From Acanthosoma haemorrhoidale (lineage: Eukaryota; Arthropoda; Insecta; Hemiptera; Acanthosomatidae), in the NCBI GenBank assembly GCA_930367205.1, contig OV884011.1, positions 165,333,226-165,397,225 on the forward strand: a DNA stretch of 64,000 nucleotides, read 5' to 3'. The notes beneath the pieces are model-generated. The model saw only the letters and a list, made by a program, of their open reading frames with translations, was not told where the DNA came from and ran no database searches. Below are positions 36,599 through 49,009 of this stretch, piece by piece. Every line of letters starts with the position of its first letter. The first letter of the stretch is position 1. Both the position numbers and the translations under genes were made by a program.

Positions 36599-36805
36599 TG
36601 CCAGAATTCCCATTGTCACGCATTTATAGCAGGTCACGGGGCCACTGTTGTTTTAGTCTCCGAAGAGGATTATAGGGATGTTTGGTGCAGTGCAATGACT
36701 GTGATTAGGGTTTTTAGATAGGTTAGATAGATAGGTTACTATGGAATTTCATGATCTTGGAAGGGATGAGTTCAAGAATGTAGGGTTTATAAAGATCGTA
36801 ATAAT
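36599..36805 (-). mobile_element. Family A fragment A15, inverted
   Basis: It is the middle of the 3' region plus the last RT codons, in opposite orientation to A13 and A14. The tail side is missing, and a small tandem duplication (ataggttagatagataggtt) is present near 36717. Confidence 0.8.
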
Positions 36806-38555
36806 TAGAGAAATGGGAGTAGTGGTTAAAAATATATTATCTGCTGTTAAATTATGATGGTGCCATAATTCATAGGTCAGTGTTTGTTAAATGTAATATA
36901 ACTATAATTATAAATATAAATAACTATATATATAAGTGTGGATGATTCGTTAATCTTATTATCTCCCGCAGAATTAAGATATGATTTGTAGGTCAGCGAC
37001 TGGGGCATGATAGTGAGAGGGAAGTAGTTAAATTAGAGCCCCAAACTATTTCATACTGAACACTTCAATTGCCCAATTGTACGCTTTCTCTCCTTCATGA
37101 AGATTGTTCTTTCATTCTAAACGTCGGTGAAAATTAGTGAGCGTAGACCTCTCAATTCTTTTGGGATATTCGATGCCCTACTCTAATTAGAGAGGACTCG
37201 AGCCAATCGCTTTCAAGTTCCCATCACTGAAGGTTAAGTGTTCGCTCCTTCTTAATAGACTGTTTTCACTTTAATTGCTCTTAATTGAAAGGGGTAAGAG
37301 GGAACAATCTGTTGCCAATCACCAAAGGGACACCATCTGGTATATTTATTCTTTTGTTTAACTCATATAACACATTCAGTCCCTTTATCCTCAAAACAAA
37401 TGTAACTTTTATGTAATAAGCATTTCCAGAAATTTTAATAAATCTTTTTCAGGAACGTCTAATTTTTTAACACATACTTTCGTCACATTTAACAATTTTG
37501 ATATCTTCAAACATAAGTGGTAGGTTCAAGCATGAAAACTTATTTTTCCCCACAAGAACAATCGTACCTGCTTAATGAATGATTTAAACAATGTAAATTG
37601 CCGATGTTTGTAGTTCATTTATAAAGAAACCACACTTTTTCGTTTTAACTGCCATCTATCAGTAGAGAATGTGAGATTTATGATTTCATGAATTTTTTAA
37701 AACTAATAACCGTTTCTATAAGGTTAGACCAACTTAAGCACCAAATTTTAGCTAGAATAATTTTGTTTAGTAATATTGCTTCTTTTTTATAATCACGACT
37801 CACTGATTCGTAGACGCTACGAAGTGATATTTATCAATAGTGGCTCAGTAAACAAAGATTAGACGAAATTTTTATAAATTTTTAATAAACAAAAGACTTC
37901 GTTTTGTACTTGGTCTAAAACTCATCAATGCACGGACATCATCTGCCTATTCATTCATTATATTTAGCGTTACGCATTTCTCTTATTTGCTGAAATTAGA
38001 CCGCCATTCCCTAAAACTTCGGCTAAGATGAAATATTTCACGAAATTAGTTCTCTTAAGGTTGCTATGTTCTTATTTTTAGCTGTTTTACCAATTTACCT
38101 ATCGCTTCAGTATAATATATTTCAATAAATTCAAAACGGAATATGTTCTACTGTCCTGCAATTTATATCACGAAATTATTCTATGTTTAATTATTTATAA
38201 CAATTTATTATCGCCCACAAGCTAACAATAGGCTTGAGAACTAACAGAATCCCTAATCACTATTCATGAAGATAATTTCGCGCAAGTTATATCGAGCACA
38301 GTTAGCGAGAGAGATCTACGTGAAACGCTGTTGCAGAACTACTAAATCCCAAGAGTACCCCAGGCAGGGACACAAAGTTCTGATCGCTTAACTGGCTACA
38401 GCTACCAGTTTTTTTTCTTCTCTACTTTATTGAACTATTTAGTTATTCGAGCAACGGTTCACCTGGACAGGTAAAACTGTGAGGGCTACCCCCGCCCACC
38501 TCATTGTCTCTAGTGAACACTTTAAAAGAGCTTCCAATGTTTTAATTTTTAGATT
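36806..38555. other. Unassigned AT-rich stretch
   Basis: There is no gene or family match in about 1.7 kb. Confidence 0.4.
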
Positions 38556-39464
38556 AATTGAATGTTCCCACATAACCTTTACCCTCCGCCGCAAGTCCTG
38601 TCCGCCAGTCTTTTTAAATTCAATTCCTCTCCCTGTGACTAAGACAGTACGGTATTTAATCTTCCATCTCGACAAAAGACCGACATGGAACCCACACACG
38701 AGGCTAAAAAGACAAGAACTAAACAGACGCTTTGGACAACTGTACAGACTACTTAAAAGGACATCCCATCTCTCAATATAAAATAAATTACTAATCTACA
38801 AAGTTATACTTAAGCCAATCTGGACATACGAAATAGAATAGGAATAGGAATAGGGGACAGCAAAAAAGTCAAGCATCAAGCGTATCCAATCATTTCAATC
38901 AAAAGTCCTGAGAACAATAGTAAATGCCCCTTATTACGACAGCAACAAAACCCTTCATAACGATCTTAACATACCCTACATTCTTGAACTCATCCCTCCC
39001 AAGTATTTGAAATTCCATAGTAGCCCCTCCAACCACCCTAACCCCATAGCACAGTCATTGCACTGTGCCACTCAGACTTATAATCCTCCTCGGAGACTGA
39101 AACGGCAGTGGCCTCGTGATCTGCTATAAATGCGTAACAGTGGGAGTCCTGGCAATGGCCAGTTTCTCTAATCATGTCCTGAGCATATGTGGCTCTCGCG
39201 CTCTTCGTCAGCCTCCACTGGCTTGTATCCAGTGACGCGGCTGACGGAGGAGCATGGGTGACTTCTCAAGACTCCACTTCCTCTCTCGCATGCGAGGGAG
39301 GTGACAACCTTGTGGACTTGGGAGGCCTCTGGGCTGTTTGTAAATATTGAATGAATGAGGGAGTGAATGATGAATTGTAAATATGGTATGAATGATAAAA
39401 TTTTCTCAATTACTTATTGCCTAATAAAAGGCAGATTGTAATTTTATCTTAATAAAAATTGTTG
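38556..39464 (+). mobile_element. Family A copy A16 (RT C-terminus plus 3' region)
   Basis: The RT section reads HITFTLRRKSCPP, IFHLDKRPTWNPHTRLKRQE and FGQLYRLLKRTSHLSI, then a stop at about 38782. After that come the remaining thumb codons with a short GGAATA-type repeat expansion at about 38833-38852. The 3' region is complete, with a terminal hairpin whose loop has grown (TGCC-TAATAAAA-GGCA near 39419). It ends at about 39464. It is 5'-truncated and inactive. Confidence 0.87.
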
Positions 39465-39941
39465 TTGATGATGAGATTAATTGAACAGAGGTACACAGTG
39501 ATCAACACAGAGAAGCAATATTTAAGGCATAGTCTTAATATGGTCTTGCAACCTTTTGGGAAAAACCTCGAAAGTCAAACATTCAATACGCGCAGTTATT
39601 GAGTGCCGGAGATGAGATCGGAATGTAGCAGGAAACTGTTGGGAACAGTAACTTTACTAATCTCAAGTGGTTCGTTGTTAGACGGCAAGGATTTTCACAC
39701 CAGGGTTTACTTGTCTTTTTAATCTACTCCCTCAGAAAATCTCCATACATCTGCAACATATAAGACTATAGTTACTTATATAAGTGTCTTATTTTTAAAA
39801 CTTAAGCTTATGAATAATTTCTGATGCTTTTATAGTTCAGTCCAAATGGAGGAGGTAGTCCACAGTAGTACAGTAATTATTTAATCAGTCCTATATTCAA
39901 AGCATATATATGTCTTTATTCTATTTTAGTTTTTTTTACAT
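39465..39941. other. Unassigned stretch
   Basis: Nothing was recognised. Confidence 0.4.
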
Positions 39942-40178
39942 TGAAACTTCTTTATCGTGCTAAAATTACAATCTGCCTTATTAGGCAATAAGTCATTGTG
40001 ATAAATGTTCTCATTCAAATCATATTTACATTTCGCATTCACTCGCTCATTCATACAGTATTTACTAACAGCCCAGAGACCTCCCAAATCCACATGGTTG
40101 TCACCTCCGTTGCATGCGAAAGAGAAAGCGGAGCCTTGGGAAGTCCCCCACGCTCCTCCGTCAGCCACGTAACCGGAT
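39942..40178 (-). mobile_element. Family A fragment A17 (terminal part)
   Basis: It runs from the tail and hairpin (TGCCTTATTAGGCA near 39975) to the cacgtaaccggata motif in the GC-rich section, where it stops. The frame that is open in the 3' regions of A1 and A13 is also open here. Confidence 0.83.
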
Positions 40179-40415
40179 AATGAAATATGTAATCAAGGTG
40201 AAGTGAAATAAGTCAATTCTATTTAAATTAAATTTAATTAAAAAAAAATTTTTCTTTACAAGCAACTGACATTTATTTAATATTGGGCTTATATCAATAA
40301 AAATTTAAAGTGAAGGTGATGTGTCATAAAATTTTATTATCTATTTATTTTATTTATCTTTGTTTAAAGTTTTTATCAATTTGATTTTTATAATTGGAAT
40401 AAAGATACATGACCA

Positions 40416-40890
40416 AGTAAAACGGTCAAGCTTTTTCAGTTTGTCCAACTGTTACAATTAAAAAGGCCCTGAGGTCAAGAGTTAATGCCCAATATTTTGT
40501 CAGTAGCAGAACCATTTATAATGATTTGCACATTTCATATCACTGCTTGGTCAAATGTTATCCCTTCTCTTCACAGTACAGACACTTGAACATTAAAAAG
40601 ACGAATGTATTTGGCCAGTTATTTCAATCACGGGCGTCTGGGATCTCGCGCTCTTGGTCAGCCTCAACTTAGCTGTGACGTGACTAATGAAGGAATGCTA
40701 AGTGGAAATAGGCTCACTAACAAGCAGTGATGTGACTACCATGTGATATTGGCAGGTCTCATGTCTACTTTTTAATATTATGTATTCTATGAATGAGTGA
40801 GGGAACATAATAAGGCACAATAAGGCGTCAATGCGTTCATTGATCAAAATTGCTTATTCCTGGAGGGCGAGTAGGCTGTAATATTTATTT
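40416..40890 (+). mobile_element. Family A' element, copy 1 (diverged relative of A)
   Basis: It follows the family A layout with heavy divergence. It has an RT-end-like part (gttaatgcccaatattttgtcagtagcag), shortened 3' region motifs (ggccagttatttcaatcacg, gcgctcttggtcagcctcaa, accatgtgatattggcaggt) and a tail with tctatgaatgagtgaggg. A second copy at 45858-46238 shares the same changes, so A' is its own subfamily. No frame survives. Confidence 0.72.
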
Positions 40891-43800
40891 CAGTATTACT
40901 CTCACTCTCTCCCTCCCTCCTTTTCTTGATTCCGTGATTTTCACTCACCGGCAAAAATTCCAACCACTCCAAAACGTTGATGAAACCTCTATTTTCAACT
41001 GTAAAATTTTTATTATTTTTTTTAGGTTTTTGGTTTTTAACAAAATGGTACGACAGAAATCTATAGCAAACAAAAAAAAAACAACTGAAAATGGAAACAA
41101 ATAGCTTATTAAATCATGCTGGGAATATCGAGAAAGAGATTTTTCAAACAATACATACTTAGCATCCTACAATCACTTTATTTTAGAGCAAGCATATTTT
41201 GCAAAGTCACTTGACGTGAATACATATTGAAGCTAAAAATAAAGCCAGGCTCATAAAAAAAATTAAGAATCATTAATAAATTATAAATATTTTCCTATAT
41301 CATACTATATAGGATAGCGAATTAAATATCTGATAAATAAAGTGTGTCATGTGATAGGGCTTTACTGGACTGAAACAGGAAAAAATCATTCGTAAAGCTG
41401 CGAATAAAATCGTTTTCCCAAACGTAACGAATTATTTGATTGTGTGATATATATCATACTTGATTTTTTTTTTTTATCAGTGTGAACTCCATTTTTCTTG
41501 AGAGAACCTGGAGTCGAACCAGTGCTAGTTTTGTTTTCAGGTCTAATTGTTTCTTAGACTTAAAAGGCTAAGAATGAATAATAATAGCTAGATGAAAGTG
41601 TTGGAGACAATGAACCTCTTTCTATTCGGATGTATGGCCCTGAATAAGATTATTCCTCCTAAGAGATCCTCAGATGATCCTCCACTATCGCGTACCCCCG
41701 GCCGATGAAGAGGCAGGGAAGATTATTGCCAGTCACGCCTCAGGTATTTAGTCATTCGAGGCGGTTAGCGGGCCACTCTCTTCTGCCCTAAGCCTTTTAT
41801 AAGGGCGCCTTTAGGCTGCCTACGTGCCACCTCTAGCCAAGCCCGCCCTCCAATAACGGTTCGCCAAATTGTATCAATGGCCGACTATCACGTTCGCGAC
41901 ATCATTCTGAAGCTTTAGAGGCTTGTAGATGTCCACCTGGATCTTTGTTTACACCGACTCTGAATAAATCAAGCACATTCTATGTTTGGCCTATCCTCCA
42001 AGATATCATATCACCCACATGTATTGTAATAAATTTTCGTAGACCTACAATTTAGCTTCATGTCACTCTGCACATTTTAAACTTAAGCGTTCATTTTGGT
42101 GATTTTCGGATATCAAAAGCGCCATATCCTCCTATGGTATTATTGCCACAGAAAATAAACAGATCACTCTAAACCTAATTAATTTTACATTGTCTAACTT
42201 TATTTTTTTGCATTGTTTAACTTCATATAAGAAAATCTCAAACTAGCACCAATACACTTTTGTTTAACAAACTTATGGCGAATTTAATGTTATATTCACT
42301 TTTGATTACATTAATAATAGGTGACAGTCTCTCTATTTACTGCAATAACATTTGGTAGAAGGTATCATATTTGTTCATAGAGCTTAAAAATATTAATTCC
42401 CACTATTTTTAACGATTTTTTCTAACTTTACAAACAAAATGTATTGTTTTTAATTATGTTAGGAGCCAGTTGAGTATTGTAAAAGTTACATTTTGGTCCT
42501 AGAAGATTGGACGTACGTGAAAAGACGAAAATTAAGACGAGTTAATGTCACTGGAACATCTAAACAATAAAAATAAAAATATCGAATTTGCTGTGAGTAT
42601 TAAACAGAACATACATGCAAATTTTTAGGATTGTATAATTATTGCTGTATGTATTGTATTTAAAAATGTATAAAATAATGAAATAAACAATATTAAAGAG
42701 CAAGTTTTCCATTAATATAATTATACTCAAATAGAGGTAGTAGAGGTAGACATGAATGGTTAAAATTATTTCATGTAAGATAAATTTAGGTGAGACAGAA
42801 TTCCGACAATCTCGTCGATATGGGATTCCTGTATCCATGTGATGTTGACATAAGATCCTTTGTTGAGACAACATTTCCACAAACGTGTATAATTTATTTG
42901 AGAAGACAAATATTTCGCAAGTTTTCCTCCGAATACGGGCTATGCTGTTTATTTTTCTAGCTTAGCCAACATTTGATATATCTTTGAGAGATTATCAGTT
43001 AATCCACTCTGACCACGAATGAAACCAAGTTCCTCTTCTCATTTTAGTGGCTGAAATCATTAAGCATAAGTGGAAAATAACATTTGTCATATTTTGGTAA
43101 TAAATCAAAGGGAATATAACGAGACTTTAATATAAACATACCGTTGTTTCCATGGCTTTTAGATCTATTAAAATAGCAAATCCTTGCATCTAAAGTAGGG
43201 TCTTAAGTTAAAATGAACCCATTACCTAAAAGAGGAAAACAGGATAAACTATTAGTTCACATATAGGGGAAACATGTAAACTAAAACCCTCTCGAACACC
43301 CGCTCCCAAATAATTTGGAAGCGGAGAGCTAACCAACACCACGTTAGTTGTGACGTTAGTCAAGTGCTTCAGCTAGCCAAGAAAACATATCACGTCCCCC
43401 GCGAATCAATCAATTCCGAATTGCTCACCCCAATCTACAAGCTTCTACGCTGTTAGGCCATTTTTTTTAAGTATACCATTTTTGAACAATTAGAGACTTC
43501 TCAATATGTTTGAAGCTTTGTTAGGGCGTTTCATCAGAATAGACTCATAAGCTGACATTGAACCAGTGAATACTCCGTAAGACTTGGTATTTTTGTAACA
43601 CAACTTCTTATGAACATAAGTAAGTAAACTTAGATCAGTACGGTCATAGTCTATTTATCTACAACAGTTAGTTAGTTTCATGTAAATATATCATTAGTAA
43701 CATCATATGGACGATTTTACTAAATAAAGATTGAATCACTTTTTGATTGTTTAATTATGTTTCTTCATACTGCCCTACTTATCCAAAAAAGGCACTTTTT

Positions 43801-45026
43801 AGATATTATTATGTTAACTTCCATATCTTATAATCATGGTATTAATATATGATCACATATCCATTATTTATTCTATTGAATGCTTTTTTTTTTTTTAAGT
43901 TGGGTGCTGTATGGTGAGTATTAGAAATAATTAAGTTCAGGCCGTTATTATTTGTCCTGAATTGGTATCCTATTAGTCCTTTTCATTAGCGTAAAGTTAA
44001 TCTCTAGTGCCCTTAAGATGGAACAAGCAGCATGATGCAAGAGATGCAATGTACAAACGATCACGCACAGCAGTTTCTGCCATATTGAGAAGGGCATTAA
44101 ATACTCACTTTTAGCAAGCAATACTAATCGAATCGCATATTTCAAATTAATTTGGAATCAATTTGATTCCCTAGGCTAAGAATTTTTTTCTCGAAGGGAT
44201 GGATGCGATGGGAGAGCACATGGCCCCTTATAAAAATACTTTGCAGATTCACTTTTTCACGACATGTTATTATCATCATGCACTGGACGGCCTAGTTTTT
44301 ATTCACCGAATATAAATAAAGTTTATCTGGAGATATTATTCACGGAAGAGGAAGAATGTTTTTCGTTGGGCGGTGAAGATGGAAGGGTAGTCTGCTCAAT
44401 GGAGACACAAAAAAAATCGGGTGGGGATCTGTTTTGATTCCCGGTTCGGGAGGCTTGTGGAAAGGTCGCTTTTTCAAGTTGTAAAGCCCGGCTTTTTCTG
44501 ATAAGGGGAGAACCTCTCACTCAGGACCGCTGATAACAAAAACACGTCCCTAGGCCCCGCCGGCCCGCTATCTCCTTTCAAATAAATTTAATTTCATTTC
44601 CTTAGAAATTAACTCACCTATGATTAGGCCACAACTTATTTCATCAATTAGTCTTCCCGTGTGGCAGGAATGTTAAGTGCCTAACTCTCACGCCGGGGTG
44701 CTGCGTTAGAAAAGGGTGGCCCCTTGTTGAAGTGTTTTACAAGACTGGTGGAAAATTATAAAAAATAACGGAACCAGTGCCGTTAAAAAGCCCAAATGGC
44801 TTATATCATTTAGGGATGAAAAATATTGAGATTCACTCAGTCCACTAAGAAACATTTCTTTTTTTTTTTAATGATTTAACTGATTTATCTTAATTTTTCA
44901 CTAGTGTAATTGTATAGAATATAAACGTTTCAAAAAGTGCATAACGTAAACAAACAATACCTAGAGTATTAGGTATATGTCAAGCTGTGCACTTCAGGGA
45001 CTTTAACTAAAGACTCCGAGTCTTTG
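40891..45026. other. Long AT-rich stretch without recognised genes
   Basis: There are about 4.1 kb with no coding signature. GC-richer patches lie at 41655-41890 and 44330-44570, without a frame or motif I can name. A B-box-like site at 41507-41530 is listed separately. Confidence 0.4.
41490..41580 (-). other. tRNA-derived SINE-like scrap (B box only)
   Basis: On the minus strand CTGGTTCGACTCCAG resembles a tRNA T arm with a Pol III B box (GGTTCGA..CC), followed within 50 nt by a 12-nt A run. I cannot draw a cloverleaf or a clear A box, so this is only a hint of a SINE. Confidence 0.25.
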
Positions 45027-45036
45027 ACGTGTCACC

Positions 45037-45040
<4 letters not shown>

Positions 45041-45109
<69 letters not shown>

Positions 45110-45373
45110 CCGCCCTTCCTAAGGCTGAGCCTCAAACGGGCTTGCCCCACATGCCCGTGAAGCGGGATCGTGGAGTTACGTAGCCTGTGGTGCGCGTATT
45201 CCGGTGCAATGGGATTGTTGCACCGGTCAGCGCACCTTCGGTTATTCTGTTTTGTTCCATTTATTCTCAAAAACAAAAAGGAAAAAAAAAACATGATAAC
45301 AATATACAAAAAGAAAGGAGAAACAACAAAACTAAAGTAACGATAAAAGAACCACCTCTAATACTATATTCCA
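45041..45373 (-). mobile_element. Young retroposon of unknown family, 69-nt poly-A tail, 14-bp target duplication
   Basis: The 14-mer ACGTGTCACCATCC stands directly on both sides (45027-45040 and 45374-45387), unchanged. Directly inside the left copy is a run of 69 T, the poly-A tail of a minus-strand insertion. The GC-rich part next to the tail (45110-45240) folds strongly. It has a 9-bp stem, CCGGTGCAA with TTGCACCGG (45201-45209 and 45218-45226), enclosed by a 7-bp stem, GGTGCGC with GCGCACC (45189-45195 and 45230-45236), plus a smaller CGGGC/GCCCG stem at about 45137-45157. The 5' part is AT-rich. No Pol III box is evident, so it is probably a 5'-truncated LINE tail or an atypical SINE. 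The perfect duplication and long tail suggest recent insertion. Confidence 0.9.
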
Positions 45374-45387
45374 ACGTGTCACCATCC

Positions 45388-45857
45388 ATATGAAAAAAAA
45401 AAAAAAAATACTTTCTTTCTTCAATGTCTTCTGATTTATGATTTGAGTAAGCTTGAAAGTTAGGGAAAACGCAAATTCGGTGTAGAAATACATAGCGTTT
45501 ATTTTAGTCCATAGTGGTGTAAATATTAACATGTATTGTTAAAAAAAAAAAATTGAGACACGGAGTCGAACCAGCAATAAACGATGTTATATGACAACCA
45601 GACAATATAGAGGTTACGAAGGCCGAAGAAGCTAAGGTTATGACTCCCTGAGAATATTGACGTGCAAACGACATCTTAAGTCTTAACTTCTAAATGAGTT
45701 TCCACAAAGCCGGAACGTAGCAAAGTCACCTTATCTCACTCGATAGCAATAATTTTCGTTAGGCCAAATTAACAGAACCAAATTCACCACTTAGCTTATA
45801 TAACTATATACAAAGTTTTGTATAAAACTAGTTTTTCAAAGAATACTTTATTAAAAG
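45388..45857. other. Unassigned stretch
   Basis: An A run lies at about 45395-45409. There is otherwise nothing apart from the tRNA-like scrap below. Confidence 0.4.
45555..45625 (-). other. tRNA-like scrap followed by a T run
   Basis: On the minus strand a D-arm-like piece (TTGTCTGGTTGTCATAT), then a B-box-like GCTGGTTCGACTCCG and, 12 nt on, a T run (45541-45552 on the plus strand as A) that could end Pol III transcription. Stem pairing is poor, so a pseudo-tRNA or SINE head is more likely than a tRNA gene. Confidence 0.3.
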
Positions 45858-46238
45858 TAAAACGGTCAAAATTTAAATTCATCCACTTCTTTCAATTACA
45901 AAGGTGATCCTCAATATTTTGTCAGTAACAGAACCATTTATAATTGTAATATCATAATAATAATAGCTAATAATAATTTATATAATAATAGCTTAATGAT
46001 CTCAATATTTTTTACACATTTCATCTCACTTGTTTAAAGCTCGAAGAGTTATGTTAAAAGTTATCCGGCCCTGCATTTCACAGCACAGACACTTGAACAT
46101 TAAAAAGACGAATGTATTTGGCCAGTTATTTCAATCACGGGCGTCTGGGGTCTCACGCTCTTGGTCAGCCTCAACTTAGCTGTGATGTGACTAATGAAGG
46201 AATGCTAAGTGGATATTGCTAACAAGCAGTGATGTGCT
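45858..46238 (+). mobile_element. Family A' element, copy 2
   Basis: It matches 40416-40740 base for base over long blocks (about 46078-46200). A simple AT-rich insertion (about 45947-46010) is present. It stops at agcagtgatgtg, where copy 1 continues with the section found inverted at 46848. Confidence 0.75.
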
Positions 46239-46847
46239 TATTACAGTGTACAGTGTTATATATTAAGTGTATAATAATGTGATATACGGGTATAGTCATA
46301 AAATATATGGCGGTTTAAAAAGGAAAAACACTGTATTATATTAAAAAAAGTAGCTCGATCGAAAATTCAAAACAGTAGTGTGAAAAAAAAATGGATTCGA
46401 AGACATTCACGTTCAAATTAGAAATATCCAAAGGTATTTATAATTATTAAACTCCAGCAACCAATTTTCAAAAAAATTGCAAATCAGCTTTCAATGAACT
46501 CTATAAATATTTTTTGCCAATGGAACCTATGACCGAATATTTACATTAGATGAGTTTTTACTCATTATTAGATGATCAGATGAGTCCGTTCTCGGCGAGG
46601 TGACTACAAAACTATTTAAAATCTGCTTGAGCTTACCATTCCCTACTATTACTAATCTTGAGGAATTTCGTCATCTCATATAATAGTAACTCTCGATTTT
46701 GTTATTGCCTTTTTTACTTTGTAAGATATTTGTTTCGTAGGTATTTGAAAACAAGCAATTTAGTTTATGATTGATATACTTATATTTTAAATGGTAAAAC
46801 GTTTAAAAAACGTAATTTTTACAATTAACGAACAAATTATTTAGTAG
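46239..46847. other. Unassigned stretch between an A' half and its inverted continuation
   Basis: This is AT-rich DNA without genes. It includes a short hammerhead-core-like sequence (46572-46600), discussed under findings. Confidence 0.4.
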
Positions 46848-47286
46848 ACATGAGACCTGCCAATATCACATGGTTGTCACCTTCCTCGCATGCGAAAGAG
46901 GAAGCGGAGTCATGGGAATTCCCCCACGCTCCTAAGTCAGCCGCGTCACCGGATACGAGCCAGTGGAGGCTGACCAAGAGCGTGAGAGCTACAGACGCTG
47001 AGGAAATGATTGGAGAAACTGGCCATTGCCAGGACTGCCACTGTCACGTCTTTATAGCAGGTCACGAGGCTACTGCCGTTTTAGTCTCCAAGGCTCTAGG
47101 GATAGGGATGAGTGGCGCAGTGTAATGACTATGCTATGAGATTAGGGTGGTTGGATAAGTTACTATGGAATTTAATAAACTTGGAAGGGATGATTTCGAG
47201 AATATAAGGTATATTAAGATCGTTATGAAGGGTTTTGTTGCTAACGTAATAAGGGGCATTTACTATTGTTCTCAGGACTTTTGCTT
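46848..47286 (-). mobile_element. Family A copy A18, with an A'-type left end
   Basis: On the minus strand it has RT end codons (about 47130-47280) and the A-type GC-rich 3' region. At 46848-46877, however, the sequence is the exact reverse complement of the A' stretch at 40739-40768, not the family A version. The tail beyond is missing. The copy is therefore a join of A and A' sequence. Confidence 0.8.
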
Positions 47287-49009
47287 ATTGTCAGACCATG
47301 TCAATAATACAATTATTTATCTTTTCCTATAAAAAAAAAACTAATAAATTATATAAAATTAAATAAGTAATTTAATTGCTTTCCCGCCTTATGAGGAATT
47401 CATTTTTCCTGTTTATTTGTCATTGAACACGGACAAATAATCAGAACATTAACTATAGTAATATAGTACAGCTTTATATTTTCATTTAAATATATATTTG
47501 TTAGAATTCACCGTAACGAGACTAATTTCATTTTAAATGTAGAACCTCTCTCGGGACTAGGAATAATATTTAATCCTTGTTTCGCAAATAAGAGAAGTCG
47601 AAAAGACTTTGGTAATGTTTCCAGTGACCTTTACAAGAACAGTTGATTATTGTGAATCACTCAACCACTACTAATAAATAATGAAAAAGGTTTTAACATC
47701 CAAGCTTTATAAGAAGGTTTTTGTAAGTAATAAAGAGCTTTGTAACTTGGAGTCGCTTAAGAAATATGAAAAGATGAGTCCAAAAAGTGAATTGTGACAA
47801 AGAATGAAAGTCTTCTTTTATTGTTTCGTTTGTATAAAACTTTGATATGATTTGAAATATCCTACAAAAGAACGTTATTCGTTCTTACACATTCAGCATT
47901 GAAATAGATAAATAGTCTGTAATTTATTCTTCTGTGTATAACGATTGAATACCATGAATATGAGGCCTAGTTATTGCACTTCTTCATTATTAACAAAATG
48001 CGTTGTACGTTTATTGTTAAGGTTAATCGAAAGAATGGATTTATCATTGGCGTTGAAAAAAAGGCTTGAAAATAAGGCAAAACTGATCCCGGTTAACAGG
48101 AGTGAATTGCGGGTACTGTATACCGTCTACGCCGTCTACGTCTGCTTATCATTCACGCTATTGAGAAATAAGCTAGGCAGTACGATTGATATTCGAATAA
48201 TACCCAGAAAATTTCTAAATATATAAAGATTACTCTTGACGAGCTACAAGCTTTAATAGCCACGGGAGGGTGAGTGATACGTCTAGCCCGAGATAACTCC
48301 CCGTAATGTAACATACTAAAAAAACAAAAACAATGTAAACAAACTGGGAAAAATTGAAATAAGTCTTGCAAGTTTAATATATGATTTAAGTCCCCAAGGG
48401 CTTTCTTTATTTGATGCAATTTAATTTTTTCCCCTCGGAAAGTGTCCCGTTGATTAAAATCGTAAAAAATTACTGTCATTTTCAGGCAGTGGAAAGAATA
48501 GAGCGGCGGTTCCGGAACTAAGTACATTCGGCTTGCAGGCGAAACTCGACCCTGTTATAATTGAGTAAGCAATTCACTTTATGCCGTATGTTTCCTGATT
48601 ATTTTTTTTTCTTCTGTTTTTATTTTTTCCCTCCCTTCGAGAAGGAAAAGGATGATGGTAACACTTAATACGGTTACGCTCCTTGAGTCGTTTTTCTTCA
48701 TTCTTGTCCACTCTATTTTGTATTACTGAATTAAGTGCCGAGGCGGAACGAGGAAAACTTCAACTCTTTTAGAAATTCTAATTTCATAAAATGTTATATA
48801 AATAGTCGCTTTTTTAACCCTTTCTTTTTCCTTCCTCTGTTCCAAATCGTACATCCAAAGCCTAACCTTTAAATACACAAGAATTTTGAATACATTTTCT
48901 TTGTTTTAAAACATTAATTATTGATTCATAACAGAGACTAGCGTCACATAATGAACAATCGACATGTTTGACATGAAGGCAGAAGACATCCAGTGATACC
49001 ATCGGTATA
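47287..49009. other. Unassigned AT-rich stretch
   Basis: No gene was recognised. Frames at 47945-48226 (plus) and 48153-48527 (minus) overlap and show no family motif. Confidence 0.4.

Noticed and set aside
43526..43552. Hammerhead-like bases on the minus strand (gtttcatcag and ctcataag)
   Set aside because: No stem II can be formed between the boxes and a core base is wrong.
45007..45309. Open frame with a long poly-Lys stretch on the minus strand
   Set aside because: The Lys run is the translated poly-A tail of the retroposon at 45041-45373. It is not a gene.
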